Origin: Pseudo-nitzschia pungens
Lineage: Eukaryota; Bacillariophyta; Bacillariophyceae; Bacillariales; Bacillariaceae
Reading direction: 5' to 3'
Assembly: GCA_037355855.1 (NCBI GenBank)
Contig: CM074768.1
Coordinates: 248,001 to 312,000 of the forward strand
Length of the DNA: 64,000 bases
In this document: positions 1 through 11,756 of the stretch, piece after piece
Numbering within the stretch: position 1 is the first letter of the stretch
Layout: every line of letters begins with the position of its first letter
Notes under the pieces: generated by a model
The model's database searches: none
What the model saw: the letters and a program-made list of their open reading frames with translations, nothing else
What the model was told of the DNA's origin: nothing
Translations under genes and position numbers: made by a program

Positions 1-345
1 AGTCTCAGGCAGTCAAGAACTGATCTTGCTTTCCAACAAAAGATTACTTCGCAATTAATTAATTAATTACAGTAATTTAATTAAACGAAAATCTAAACAT
101 CTTGCCTTGTCAGGCCCAGGCAGTCAACCGATCGTGTTTTCCAACAAAAAGACCACGTACTCTGATTACGAAGTTTGCGAAGTAAGATTACTGGGTAAGA
201 TTACGGTTACTACCATTGCAATAGGAGGGAGCGATTAATGAAGAAAAAACTTCCGAAAATCTGTACCGGTACATGTTGCCTTGCCAGGCCCAGGCAGTCA
301 ACCGATCGTGTTTGCCAACAAAAAGATCACGGAAGGTCTTACTCG
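1..345. repeat. Three spaced copies of a 50-bp word
   Basis: A block around CAGGCAGTCAA..GATC..CCAACAAAA occurs three times. The second and third copies start near 111 and 285, a 174-bp spacing, and are nearly identical over about 50 bp. The first copy (about 6-50) is more diverged. The linkers are AT-rich and I see no coding potential. This is a short imperfect tandem array upstream of the protease gene. Confidence 0.7.
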
Positions 346-584
346 ATTAATTACTATATGAAGTTTGTAAGCACTGTACCGTAACGGTTAATTTACCATT
401 GGAATCCATTGGAGAACACTGTTAAGGACCTTATGGTGTGTCGCAACAACACGAAATAATTTTCTTCAGAATTGGCAACATCACGGAAGATATTTTTCAT
501 TCAACATTGGAAGAAATACTATCATCAAAAATTATATTGCCCTCAAGATCAGCTTAATTAGTTGTAGTCGTGCAATTCGGAACT

Positions 585-711
585 AAAGCGCCATGACCTT
601 ACTACAAAATTCCTATCAGCTGTCCCCCGGTTCTACATCCCCAACTACTCATTTCTACGGAAGCCGGGGGACAGCTGATAGGAATTCCGTAGAAAAGCGC
701 TATGACCTTAC
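585..711. repeat. Small palindromic element flanked by an 18-bp direct repeat
   Basis: Two perfect 23-bp inverted arms (608-630 and 664-686) surround a 33-nt loop. The arms extend imperfectly outward to about 603 and 693. The palindrome is flanked by an 18-bp direct repeat with one mismatch (585-602 and 694-711). This looks like a foldback or MITE-like insertion with a target duplication, although 18 bp is long for a DNA transposon. It ends about 220 bp upstream of the start codon at 932. Confidence 0.7.
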
Positions 712-931
712 CAGATGGGCAAGAACAAAAATACTTCGTACGAAGTAAAAGTATAAGTACGGTAAGGTTAGAAATTGGTGTGCAACAAACGCGAAGCGAT
801 AGAAACAGGAAAATTTGACTTTCTCACAAAAAAATAATCTCGAAAGATTGAAAACACCCATCGCACCGGCAAAAACAATAATACCAAAATCACAGCGATA
901 AAGAATAATCATTGGAGAAACTCCACGATTA

Positions 932-3769
932 ATGAAAATGATCTCTTTCCATCGAAAGCTTTTCACGTTTCGAACTTTGGCGTTGGTGTTAATCACCTCT
1001 CCGTCCACCACTGTCGGTCTTCCTCAGCAAGCATTTTGGGACAACCAATGGCCGTCAGACTTGGAGCCAGCGAATCAAGACAGCGCACTTCTGGAAGGAA
1101 CAGTTCTATTTGCACAAGCTCAAACCATCCCGTCGAAGCACGGAATCGAGAATGACGACCAGCCTCATTTGACCGCCCTTCGAAAAACTCTAGTCATGCT
1201 GAAGCCCCACAGGATAGACAATCCAGCTGTCGGTATGGAATTCACGGTTCGGGACAAAGACGGAGCAATTGTATCTGGTGACAAACCAATTGCAATGAGT
1301 GATCCGGTAAACATACCAAAACACGATGGCTGGCTTGATTTGGGAGCTCCAGAATACGTGCCTGAATTCCCTTCCGCTCTGGAGAACCCATACTACGTGA
1401 GGGGCCAAAACAACCTTGATATGGTCGGCAATGACCAAACTGGAACCGGTTTGAAAGAGATATTGAATGACAATTCCAAAACTCCAACCAATGAAGTGGA
1501 AGTCGAAACATGGGATGGTTCCTGGGTGGGAGACATCTATCTACCGGATGGCTCTGATGTTCCTGCCGAATCCAAGGTGCAAATCACATGCGGATCTACT
1601 TGGTCAGTAAATGTCCACTATCCCAATGTACAAACTGGTGGTTTCACATCGCAGAAGGTTTCTCAAGGAGAGATCTTGATTGTCATGTTGACTCCATACA
1701 ACAGAAATGTATGGATAGCTCCCGGCGACGAAAGTCCGGAATACGTGCCTGAATTCCCTTCCGCTCTGGAGAACCCATACTACGTGAGGGGCCAAAACAA
1801 CCTTGATATGGTCGGCAATGACCAAACTGGAACCGGTTTGAAAGAGATATTGAATGACAATTCCAAAACTCCAACCAATGAAGTGGAAGTCGAAACATGG
1901 GATGGTTCCTGGGTGAGAGAAATTTATCTACCAGATGGCTCTGATGTTCCCGTCGGTTCCAAGATTCAGATCACGTGCGATTCGGGATGGGACGTACGTG
2001 TCTATTATCCAAATGTACAAACAGGTGGTTGGAGATCAAGGATTATGTCCAGAGGAGACGTGCATCTTTTTGTTTTGACACCTTACAACAATGCATGGAT
2101 CCTTCCCGACGACCTAGAACACAACGAATACATCTTTGGGCACAATTTTTATTCCGCCACCTTGAAGCCCGAGTGGGTGAAACCCGGAATGACGCTCGAG
2201 TTTGCTTCTTCGAATGGTTTCAAGGGTGTTCTGAAAGCCAAGGTTGGAGCGGTCACGGAATTGATCATTACCACCCTGGATGCGGGATTCTTGACCGAAC
2301 CGAGAAATGAATTCACTTTCCGTGACGACCCAACCACAAACCGCGAGTACTTTGAAACTACCCTGGCTACCCGCCTCATAGTGGTTCAGTACGAAACGAT
2401 CCACCTGACGGAGATCATGCTTCCAACTGGAAAATTCTACGACACCGTTAGCGACACCGAAGGCGGTGGGCACACGGGTGACATGAGACAGCACATTGGA
2501 AAGATTCTGTTGTCGCACGGAATTGATTTGGCCAACTACGGCATCTCGAGCTCGTTGGCACAATCCGAGTCACCCCATCCTTTCACTTGCGCCTTTCTGG
2601 CTGCCCACAACACCGTGGGAATGTACCAAAATGGTGTAGTCCATCATGGTTGGAGCGGAGGAAACGGCATGATCACCCTGTACGAATCGACGGGGAACGA
2701 GATGAGCCACGAGGTTGGCCACAACTATGGATTGGGTCACTACGTGGGTGGATTTGATGGAAGCGTTCATCGTCCTGCGAATGAAATCAATTCAGCCTGG
2801 GGCTGGGACAGCACGAACAACCTGTTCATCCCCAACTTTTCTTCTACCTCGACGGGAAAACAGCAATGTCTCGATGATCGGTGCCAATCCGCATTCATGG
2901 ACAAGTACCAATACGGCACGGACGCCATGGCAGGTGGTGAACCCCTCTGGGGAACAATCCGCTACACCCTGTACACCCCACACGTGTTGACAAAGATCCA
3001 AAAGTTTCTGGAATCCAGGGCGATGTGGGACGCGTCGTCTTCTACAGGATTCGTAAAGTTCGATGCCTCCAGCGGAGAAATGAAGGAGTTTGTGAACAAT
3101 GCCAACGGCAACAAGGCGCCTCGATTGCACCGGGTTCCGGTCACCACCATCGTCGGATACTACGAACCAGATTCCGGCCGCGACCTAGAGAGCTACATCT
3201 ACCCCGCACTGCACGGAGCACTCGGGTTTGTGTACGACGACGACGGTGAGAACACGGGAGCAACAAGCGGTAGTAGTGGTTGCGCGCTGGTAGTCAAGAC
3301 CAACAAGAATGGCAACCTGGTGTACAATCTCGAGACATTCGTGGACCAAAAGGGCATGAACAAATTCCACGTGAACGTAGCAACCGCGGACGAACCCTAC
3401 GAGGCATCGGTCTACTGCCAGAAGGTGTTGCTTGCACAGCGTGCCCTGGACGGACCCCGGAAGGATCGTCCCCCTCTCACGTATACCGTCAATGGATACA
3501 CAGAACAGGAGGGAGAAGTTCCAACCATGACTCCCACGATGGCTCCCACGATGGCTCCCACAATGAAACCCAACGAAGACGATTGCGACGATAGTTCCGA
3601 TCTAAGGTTCAAGAACAAGAAGAAAAAAAATTGCAAGTGGGTCGGGAGAGGGAAAAAGGTTGCCAAGAAATGCAAGAAGAAGTGGAAAGGCAAGAGACTG
3701 TTTGACTGGTGTCCCAAAACATGCGCCAAGGTTGGCCTCGGAAAGTGCGCCAACAGCGCCGCGAGATGA
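932..3769 (+). CDS. Secreted M11-like (gametolysin-type) zinc metalloprotease
   Basis: The 945-residue single-exon protein has an N-terminal signal peptide (hydrophobic residues about 11-30). A zinc-binding motif HExxHxxGxxH runs from H593 to H603, with E594 as the catalytic base, and a later Asp-Ala-Met at 664-666 is a likely Met-turn. This pattern fits metzincins and is closest to gametolysin-like M11 peptidases of algae, which digest extracellular or cell-wall glycoprotein. Before the catalytic part there are two tandem copies of a ~129-residue module (about 141-269 and 270-398); the first 59 residues of each are identical. A Pro-Thr-Met linker (about 864-880) leads to a Lys-rich, Cys-containing tail (about 884-940) resembling ShK-like tails of diatom secreted proteins. 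The start is the first ATG before the signal peptide. M11 membership is inferred from motifs, not from an alignment. Confidence 0.8.
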   Translation: MKMISFHRKLFTFRTLALVLITSPSTTVGLPQQAFWDNQWPSDLEPANQDSALLEGTVLFAQAQTIPSKHGIENDDQPHLTALRKTLVMLKPHRIDNPAVGMEFTVRDKDGAIVSGDKPIAMSDPVNIPKHDGWLDLGAPEYVPEFPSALENPYYVRGQNNLDMVGNDQTGTGLKEILNDNSKTPTNEVEVETWDGSWVGDIYLPDGSDVPAESKVQITCGSTWSVNVHYPNVQTGGFTSQKVSQGEILIVMLTPYNRNVWIAPGDESPEYVPEFPSALENPYYVRGQNNLDMVGNDQTGTGLKEILNDNSKTPTNEVEVETWDGSWVREIYLPDGSDVPVGSKIQITCDSGWDVRVYYPNVQTGGWRSRIMSRGDVHLFVLTPYNNAWILPDDLEHNEYIFGHNFYSATLKPEWVKPGMTLEFASSNGFKGVLKAKVGAVTELIITTLDAGFLTEPRNEFTFRDDPTTNREYFETTLATRLIVVQYETIHLTEIMLPTGKFYDTVSDTEGGGHTGDMRQHIGKILLSHGIDLANYGISSSLAQSESPHPFTCAFLAAHNTVGMYQNGVVHHGWSGGNGMITLYESTGNEMSHEVGHNYGLGHYVGGFDGSVHRPANEINSAWGWDSTNNLFIPNFSSTSTGKQQCLDDRCQSAFMDKYQYGTDAMAGGEPLWGTIRYTLYTPHVLTKIQKFLESRAMWDASSSTGFVKFDASSGEMKEFVNNANGNKAPRLHRVPVTTIVGYYEPDSGRDLESYIYPALHGALGFVYDDDGENTGATSGSSGCALVVKTNKNGNLVYNLETFVDQKGMNKFHVNVATADEPYEASVYCQKVLLAQRALDGPRKDRPPLTYTVNGYTEQEGEVPTMTPTMAPTMAPTMKPNEDDCDDSSDLRFKNKKKKNCKWVGRGKKVAKKCKKKWKGKRLFDWCPKTCAKVGLGKCANSAAR
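1352..1915 (+). repeat. Perfect 177-bp intragenic duplication
   Basis: Positions 1352-1528 and 1739-1915 are identical base for base, offset 387 bp (129 codons), and keep the frame. The rest of each module has diverged, so the identity stops abruptly at 1528/1915. This fits recent gene conversion or a recent local duplication inside the protease gene. Confidence 0.95.
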
Positions 3770-6287
3770 ACGCGCTTCGTGCAGCTAGCGTTCGATGAAC
3801 GAAACTCTCACTGCACGCAAAAAAATTTAAGTGAACGATGAAAAAATTGTTAATATTAAATTGTAGAATCACTGCATGATGCATTGTTGTATGATATTTG
3901 CCCGTCGACGATAGGAGAGCATTAACAACAGGGCAGCACGGAGTGCTGGCAATTAGTGAGACTACAGAGAATACTGTTCAATTGTTATTGCATACGCTTG
4001 GATACTACAGGATACTCCCCTACAGGTACAAAAGAATCGATCGATAGGAGGGGATATAACAGTAAATAGGACAACACGATTTGAAAACTACTTTGAATCG
4101 GTACAAAATTTGGCGGTTAAATAATTTATACGAAGTACGAAGTATCTTACTTGCCATCAGACACACATGCTCCAACAGGCTCTAAAAATGACTTGGAATC
4201 GGATCATACAGTATTTAATAGGGTGATTCATGAAATAATAATAATAACACGTTGATTCAATACAGTACTGATACGATGATGCTGCTCCCGCCGCTGTTGC
4301 TGCTGCTGCTGCTGCTCCCACCGCCGCTGCTCCTGCTCCTGCTGCTCCCGTCGCTGCTGCTACTCGTCGTCCTGTTCCTGCCGCTGCTGCTGCTCCCACC
4401 GTCGCTACTGCTCCTCCTACAGCAAGAAGAATTTCTGTTGGATAGGGGAAGTACCCCTGTTGTTGCTGCTAGTACTAAGGCATGTTTCAAAGTTCAAGTT
4501 TATTGTTGTTCCCCTTGTCGGTCGAATGTCAAGTAAAATCAGATAACATTTCAAAAGAAATTCGATGTCAAGTTTATCACGTGATTTTATGCAGTGTTTT
4601 GCAGTGTTCTGACTTCGAAATAATTTTGTGACGTATTCCAATGGTCTTAGGCATACGACTCAAGACTCAACTGATCTGTATTTTGCCCGCGCCATGTTAC
4701 ATGTATGTACAATTGTACGTGTTTATTGTACTGTGCATATTTGCAGATTGTGCTTGTATCATCACGGTAATTAGTACTTCGTACTTCGTAATTACGAAGT
4801 AAGGTTACTTCGTACTTCGTACTAATTACACCTCTTCACAAAATAACATGTTGATTCAAAATACGTTAAATGCAGGGGGTGGGTATCCGGTTATAGTACC
4901 TATCGTACACAATGACCATACCCCGACGGTATTGAATGGTAGCATACCCAGTATCTCGCATACAGTAGTAGCAACCTTATCCCTGTAGCATTATGCTGCA
5001 GTGTGTAGCATCCAGCCTTGACCCTGTAGCACTATGCTACAGTGTGCTATGAGTGCTATCCAGGTCCTTGTAACTGGTCCAAATCATACACGAGAACCCT
5101 GGTCACTTGGCTGCTAGCACCCCATGATAGCACCTTGAAATAAGCCTGCTGTTGCTACTACGAATCCTGTTGCTAAGCCTACTTCTAAGCCTGCTGCGTA
5201 GCACACAACCTAGCACCATGTAGTCAGTTGCTGGAGGCTACTACTACTACTAATACCTGTAGCCCCAGTCCAGATCCCTACACAGGAGTCTTAGCACAGT
5301 CCATAGCATCTTGAATATCTTTACATTGCAGGCAGGGAGATAAATTGGATTGCTCTTGTTTGTAAGGATATTGCTCATCAGCAAAGAAGAGGTGATAACA
5401 ATAACAACAGGGTAGCATGGAGTGCTGGCAAATTGTGAGACTACAGAGGATACTGTTTGAATGCTTTTGCATACACTTAGTTACTACAAGATATTCCCCT
5501 AGAGGTAGTACTACAAAGGGATCATTGGAAGGGGAGGGCATGGTGATAGGTGTCTAATTTAAGGTGAAAGAAGAATAGTGGAGGGAGCTGAACCAAAGTG
5601 CTCAGCTCTGTAGCGTGACAGCTTGCTGTCTTGTATCATAATAACACTTAGCACTGTACAGCGCTGTAGTACTGTACAGCTCTGTAGGTTCAGTACTGTA
5701 CTAGTGTGCAGGTAGTAGCATTGGGAGTAGCATTTAGCGAGTGGTCTTATTCATGTGCTATGCTAGCTTGCATTGCTACTAGCGCGCTCGCTAAGTTGTT
5801 CGCTTAATACAGTAACTGCGTGTGTTGGGTGTCCGGTTATAGTACATATTGTACGCAATGACCGTGGTACACCAATGGTAGCATAGTATGGTAGTAGCAT
5901 AATAGTATCTCGTAACAGTAGCAACCCTAACCTTGTAGCGTCATGCTACAGTTAGTGTGCTAGTGCGCAGCAGTGCTATACTCGGGTTCCTTGTAACTGG
6001 TACAAATCCTACACCACCAGAACCCTGGTAACTTGGAGTTAGCACCCCATACACCTTGGAATAAGCTTGTTGCTAAGCCTGTATGCTAAGCCTGTATGCT
6101 AAGCCTGTACTATGCTAAAGCGTCTAGCATACAGCCTAGCACCTTGTAGACAGTTACTGCTGGAGACTAATACCTGTAGCCTCAGTACAATTCCCTACAC
6201 AGGAGTCTTAGCACAGTCCATATCATCATCTGCTTGGATATCTTCACATCATGTTGGAATAAGGTTTATTATCAACTTCATGATAGT
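3770..6287. other. Gene-free repeat-rich stretch
   Basis: No credible gene is visible. The stretch holds a CTG/CCG-rich tract (about 4263-4437) and two related blocks. Text near 4875-5330 (GGTTATAGTACCTATCGTAC onwards, with many TAGCAC words) recurs diverged at about 5826-6245. A segment near 3912-4050 recurs near 5395-5545. These are degenerate copies of one dispersed repeat. Confidence 0.6.
4263..4437. repeat. CTG/CCG-rich microsatellite
   Basis: This is an interrupted trinucleotide tract of CTG, CTC and CCG units. The open frames over it are poly-Leu, poly-Ala or poly-Ser artefacts and are not annotated as genes. Confidence 0.85.
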
Positions 6288-7027
6288 CGTCCGAAAACTG
6301 GTTCGCGACCCATCGCGACCCATCGCGACCCGATCGCAACCCAATCGCGACTTTTCTCAGAAAAACGCGACCACAATTTTTTATTTCACAACCTTTTTTC
6401 CACTATTCTCAACCTTATTCCTTTTTTTTCTCCATCTCTGCATCGGTTTCTGGAAAATGTTCTGATCTAGACCCTGATATTCAGTCCCTCGTCACCTTTT
6501 CATTTCATTTTACACATTTGACACATTTGACTCAATATAACAAATAATTTTTAATCAGATCATCTTCAATCACACAACAGTTACATCGCGCACCGTTGTA
6601 AAACTTTTTTTTTTAAGTGGTGTCACCTAACATACCGGTACCCCAGCTAAGAATCCTCCCTTCGCATCACAACAAACAATTATTTCAATTTATTTTATTT
6701 TCACCATGCCGAAAGCTTCCTCCGACCCAAGGCACTTTGCCAATGAGCCCAGAATACCCAAGACATTCCATTGTCGCAACTGCATTGCCTCCGGAAGAAG
6801 GAGAAAATCACAGCAATCCTTCAAGGGATACAAACAAGAATCGAGCCACTTTCACACCTACCGATATGTATCTCAAGGCCTCTCCAGGCATCTCTATTCC
6901 AACAGTGATTGCCGAACTTATTATGTTAAGAACGATCTTATGGATTTTATTTCTTCTGCGAAAGCCGAAGTCACCCTCCCTTTGGTCCGACACACACCAT
7001 CACAGTATGGACTGACAATGACACTAG

Positions 7028-7245
7028 GCAGCAAGCAGCAACACGTCGATAATACAGGGGGGGGACAGCAAGCAGCAGCAACGCGTCGATAATACAGGGG
7101 GGGACAGCAAGCAGCAAGCAGCAACGCGTCGATAATACAGGGGGGGACAGCAAGCAGCAGCAACGCGTCGATAGTACAAACGCGTCGAAAATACAGGGGG
7201 GGGGACAGCAAGCAGCAACCAACGCGTCGATAATACAGTGGGGAT
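7028..7245. repeat. Minisatellite with CGCGTCGATAATACAGGGGG core
   Basis: There are about five units of 36-55 bp, each built of CAGCAAGCAGCA, CGCGTCGATAATACA and a G-run. Unit length varies through extra AGCAGCA words. The complement of the same core occurs throughout 21.4-22.3 kb. Confidence 0.85.
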
Positions 7246-7303
7246 AATACACGAGAATATTTTTAAAGAACTCTTGCCGTGGTCGTCTTTCCTTGTCAGT
7301 GAT

Positions 7304-7415
7304 CGTATCGGTCGTTCCCCTTTTCAGCAATCGTATCGGTCGTTCCCCTTTTCAGCAATCGTATCGGTCGTTCCCCTTTTCAGCAATCGTATCGGTCGTT
7401 CCCCTCCGTCTCCGT
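7304..7415. repeat. Four copies of a 28-bp tandem repeat
   Basis: Units start at 7304, 7332, 7360 and 7388 with the word CGTATCGGTCGTTCCCC. The first three are near-perfect and contiguous; the fourth diverges into a CGTC-rich tract. There are no spacers, so it is not a CRISPR array. Confidence 0.9.
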
Positions 7416-7494
7416 CGTTCGTCTCGTTCGTCTCACTGGTAGGGATTATTTCGATCCGTCGCTCCTTTTCGCAACAACCGAAAATCGTAGGGGT

Positions 7495-7735
7495 GTCGTT
7501 TTTCTCTGGAAAGACGAAATTTAAAAAAACAACGACAAACCGTTAGTACCCTCGTCGTCCCCGTCCGAAGCGATCGTAGCGATCGTACCCTCGTCGTCCC
7601 CGTCCGAAGCGATCGTACCCTCGTCGTCCCTGTCGTTTTTCTCTGGAAAGACGAAATTAAAAAACAACAACGACAAACTGTTAGTACCCTCGTCGTCCCC
7701 GTCCGAAGCAATCGTAGCGATCGTACCCCGTCGTA
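7495..7735. repeat. Duplicated block of CCTCGTCGTCCCCGTCCGAA words
   Basis: A block beginning TTTCTCTGGAAAGACGAAAT is present twice (near 7498 and 7636). Each copy is followed by short tandem copies of a CGTCGTCCCCGTCCGAAGC word. This is nested tandem repetition with no supported coding capacity. Confidence 0.75.
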
Positions 7736-7761
7736 CCTTCGTCGTCGTCGTCGTCACGAGA

Positions 7762-8362
7762 TGTGGGGCGGAAAATCGATCTGCCACTGTGACGTAGTGC
7801 TTTAGTGCTTTATTACGTGCTTTACGGTACTGTGTGTACAGGCTGAGTGGAAAAAATGACAGCAATGTACGTACTTTACAGCTTCGTCGTCGTCCCTTGC
7901 GTCGTCGTCCTCTCTCGCGTCGTCGTCCTCTCTCGCGTCGTCGTCCCACCTTGTTCCGATCGTACCTTTCGTCCCTCCTTGTTCCAATCGTCGTCGCGCG
8001 TTGTACTCGTAGATATCTGGGTAAGCCAGGTGACCCAAGGTCTGCAGCCCACCCGATCTTGATAGCAAAAGATAACAGGAAGGATTTCAAGAATGGCCAG
8101 TTCTTTACTTTCTTTGCCATTAACTCTCCAAGATGGTACCAGGCGCCTTGATCCCACTTTCAACTGGACCGGCCAGAAAATTCCAACAACGAAAATTATG
8201 AAAATTATGACACATACTGTAGGAGGGAGATGTGGGGCGGAAAATCGATTTTGTGACGAACAACAAAATTCACCGCAATGATGCACATAATGTACGTAGG
8301 TAACAGTACTGTTTGTACAGGCTGACTGGAAAAAATGACAGCAATGTACGTAGATTACAGTA
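7762..8362 (+). mobile_element. Possible degraded LTR pair
   Basis: TGTGGGGCGGAAAATCGAT begins two related segments at 7762 and 8231, each about 120-130 bp and sharing AATGACAGCAATGTACGTA near the far end. The second copy is preceded by a purine tract (AGGAGGGAGA, 8221-8230), as a polypurine tract precedes a 3' LTR. The internal ~350 bp has no recognisable retroelement domain. It could be a remnant of an LTR retrotransposon or an unrelated direct repeat. Confidence 0.3.
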
Positions 8363-8659
8363 CTAAGTCTACAGTCTTAGTAAAAGAAAAAATGACATGT
8401 CTGCATACATAGTACCTGTTGGTACATATTATACACGATGCCCCTTCCCCGAGATCGTACTAGTAGCATTATAACATAGCGAGAACATCAATCTGTCAGT
8501 AGTAGATAGTAATAGTGGCACCAATGGGTGGACAGAATGTAGTGTTGCTGGTTCAAGTCCCATCATGGAAATGTCTTTTGCTACATCACGATTCGATAGC
8601 AATATTTTGGCTGCGAAGAACATGTCACAATACCGGAAGTGAGCTATTCAGCTATTCAA

Positions 8660-10080
8660 CCAAATATTAATTATTCAGTGATGACATCCATACCATTGGT
8701 GATTTTTGAATACTTCTTTTTGAATACTCTTACCCATGGATAGGATGAGGTATATTCACACTGGAATCACACAAATATTGGCCAGATTCATTCAGATATG
8801 TGATTTGGTAATTTTTTCTAGTAAATTCTGCAGTAGTGGACCAAATATTAATTATTCAGTGGTGACATCCAAATTATTGGTGATTTTTGAATACTTCTTT
8901 TTGCATACTCTTGCCCATGCACAGGATGAGAAATATTCACAGTGGAATCACACAAAGATTGGCCAGATTCATTCAGATATGTGATTTGGTACTTTTTTCT
9001 AGTAGATTCTGCAGTAGTGGACCAAATATTTTAATTATTCAGTGGTGACATCCAAATTATTGGTGATTTTTGAATACTTCTTTTTGAATAGTCTTGCCCA
9101 TGCACAGTATGAGAAATATTCACACTGGAATCACACAACTATTGGCCAGATTCATTCAGATATTTGATTTTAGAGTATTTTCTACTAAATGCTGAGGTAC
9201 TGGGCCAAATATTGATTATTCAGTGGTGCCATCCAAATTATTGGTGATTTTTGAATACTTCTTTTTGAATACTCTTGCCCATGGATAGGATGAGAAATAT
9301 TCGCACTGGAATCACACAAAGATTGGCCACATTCATTCAGATATTTGATTTTACAGTATTTTCTAGTACATGCCGCAGTACTGGGCCAAATATTAATTAT
9401 TCAGTGGTGACATCCAAACTTTCAATGATTTTTGAATACTTCTTTTTGCATACTCTTGCCCATGCACAGTATGAGGAACATTCACATTGGAATCACACAA
9501 ATATTGGACAGATTTGTTCAGATATTTGATTTGGTACTTTTTTCTAGTAAATTCTGCAGTAGTGGACCAAATATTAATTATTCAGTGGTGACATCCAAAT
9601 TATTGGTGATTTTTGAATACTTCTTTTTGAACACTCTTGCCCATGCATAGGATGAGGTATATTCACACTGGAATCACACAAAGATTGGCCACATTCATTC
9701 AGATATGTGATTTGGTACTTTTTTCTAGTGAATTTTCCAGTAGTGGACCAAATATTAATTATTCAGTGGTGACACCCAAATTATAGGTGATTTTTGAATA
9801 CTTCTTTTTGCATACTCTTGACCATGCATAGGATGAGGAATATTCACACTGGAATCACACAACTATTGGCCAGATTCATTCAGATATGTGATTTTACAGT
9901 ATTTTCTAGTAAATTCCACAGTAGTGGACCAAATATTAATTATTCTGTGGTGACACCCAAATTATTGGTGATTTTTGAATACTTCTTTTTGAATAGTCTT
10001 GCCCATGGATAGGATGAGGAATATACACACTGGAATCATACAAATATTGGCCACATTCATTCAGATATTTGATTTGATGG
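8660..10080. repeat. 181-bp satellite, eight copies
   Basis: Eight head-to-tail monomers are visible. The word (G)GTGACATCC recurs at 8680, 8861, 9044, 9225, 9406, 9587, 9768 and 9949, giving a period of 181 bp with one 183-bp step. Monomers look mostly well conserved by eye. The 181-bp period is not a multiple of three and the open frames across it simply repeat the monomer, so it is not coding. Confidence 0.95.
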
Positions 10081-10940
10081 TATATTCACTGAGGTAGTAC
10101 TATTCTTGCTGCTTGTAGTAGTAGTACCACAGTTATACACTGCTGCTACATACTACTGCAGTGCGTAGGTAGTAGTACATAAGAGGTAGTCCAAAATTAT
10201 GGCGCAGCGGGGCTGGCTCTCTATGGTTTAGGTGGCGTGCAATGATACCACCATCAGGTTTCTACTGGTTTCTACTATTACTTCGGTACGGTACATACTA
10301 CTAGTAGTAACTCTACTGCTATCATGTAGAAGAAATCAATTCTCAGCAAATAAATGCACGACAGAAAATGCATGTGTCGTAAATCTTACTTCACATAATT
10401 TGGGGTCGAAATGGAACAAGAAAGACGGCAACTGGAAATGGTAAGTGAACCACATCAAGGTTGGAGGAGGTATTAATAATGGATTTTGATTCGTCTAACT
10501 GTGTGCATCATTGACTTGCCTGCTTGCTCCTGATAGGGAGGCGACCGCAACTGCTGATGAAATAGGATGCAACGGCAAATGAAATATAATGCAACGGTGA
10601 GTGAAGCACATCAAGATCTGGGGTATTGATAATGGATTTCAATTGTTCTAATTCTGAATTGAGTTGCCTGCTTGCTACTGATAGGGAAGAATCAACTTTA
10701 GTAATGCGACGGGGCAACTGAAAAATGATGCGAAAAATGATGCGACGGGGCAACTGACACATATTGAGATCGCAAGACAAAGAATATGATGTGATCGCAA
10801 CTGACAAAATGATGCGATTCCAACTGATGAAATATGATGCGATGTGAGGAGACCTTTACTGGCAGTACAGATACCGGTATGGATGAAATTATCACGATGA
10901 CCATTATTTAAAAATCGTTTGAACCAAAATTTGTGTGGTG

Positions 10941-11258
10941 TGCATGAGGACGAAGATGATCGGAGCAAAGAGCAACGACAATTTCAAGGACGACGAAGAC
11001 GATCGAAGCGAAGAGCAACGACGATTTCAGAGAGGACGACGAAGACAATCGAAGCGAAGAGCAACAACAATTTCAGAGAGGAGGACGATTTCAGGGAGGA
11101 CGATGAAGAGGAAGGTAATCGGAGCGAAGAGCAACGACGACTTCAGGGAGGACGAAGACGATCGAAGCGAGAAGAAACGACGACTTCAAGGACGACGAAG
11201 ACAAGGACGATCGAAACGAAGAGCGACGACGATTTCAAGGACGACCACTTCTTCTAAC
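10941..11258. repeat. GAAGACGATCGAAGCGAAGAG minisatellite
   Basis: Imperfect units of about 40-50 bp are built from the words GACGATCGAAGCGAAG, AGCAACGACGA and TTTCAGGGAGGACGA. The frames through it give charged low-complexity peptides (Arg, Glu, Asp), best explained by the repeat and not by a gene. Confidence 0.85.
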
Positions 11259-11756
11259 GAACCAAAATTTGTGTGTGCGTGTGTGAGAAAATTGAACAGA
11301 GAATAAACAATTATTAGAGTAATATCAATATTTATCAAAAGAAAGACTTATATTTTGCTTCATAGTGTTTCAAAATTTTTTTTCATGGGGGTCGCGATTC
11401 CTGGGCTTCGGGTAATAATTGTGATTTTTGTGATGAATTTCTTGAGGGGTGTGATGGGAAATACTTTGGGTCGGGATGAGAAATCAATTTTTGGGAGTGA
11501 ATTTCTGCAACAGTCTCATAATATATAATGATGGTAGGGTCGGTAATAATGAGTCAGATTGAAAAAAAATTTGGGTCGAGTTTGAATTTTATTTTTTTTT
11601 CTCGTATTTTCTCGTAATTGAGGTAGTTACTGGGTCGCGATTGGGGTTGCGAATCGCGAGAGAGCTAGGAATCGAGCTACGTCAAAATGAGCCAGGGAGA
11701 AATCGCGACCCCCCTAAATAAATTCTTGGGAGGGGTCGCGAACCAGTTTTCGGACG

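Larger units (their letters stand above)
6288..11756. mobile_element. Candidate 5.5-kb terminal-inverted-repeat element without visible transposase
   Basis: A perfect 24-bp inverted repeat, starting CGTCCGAAAACTGG, lies at 6288-6311 and 11733-11756. Just inside both ends the word CGCGACC or its complement is repeated several times, as in the subterminal repeats of DNA transposons. The flanks share only GT, so no convincing target duplication is visible. The interior shows no transposase; it contains tandem arrays, a possible LTR relic and AT-rich DNA. The parsimonious reading is a non-autonomous DNA element that carries or accumulated satellites, but chance association of two inverted ends around unrelated repeats is possible. 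Confidence 0.5.

Noticed and set aside
6617..7092. Pair of ~130-codon overlapping frames inside the 5.5-kb element as a transposase remnant
   Set aside because: No DDE-type or zinc-finger motif is visible and the second frame ends inside the minisatellite.
7304..7415. CRISPR-like array of 28-bp repeats
   Set aside because: The copies are directly adjacent with no spacers, and the genome is eukaryotic.
8500..8575. tRNA or SINE with a GGTTCAAGTCC B box
   Set aside because: No acceptor or anticodon arm can be paired around it; a lone B-box match is expected by chance.
8736..10012. Four small proteins sharing FEYFFL and HTGIT words
   Set aside because: They are translations of the 181-bp satellite in shifting frames; the period is not divisible by three.
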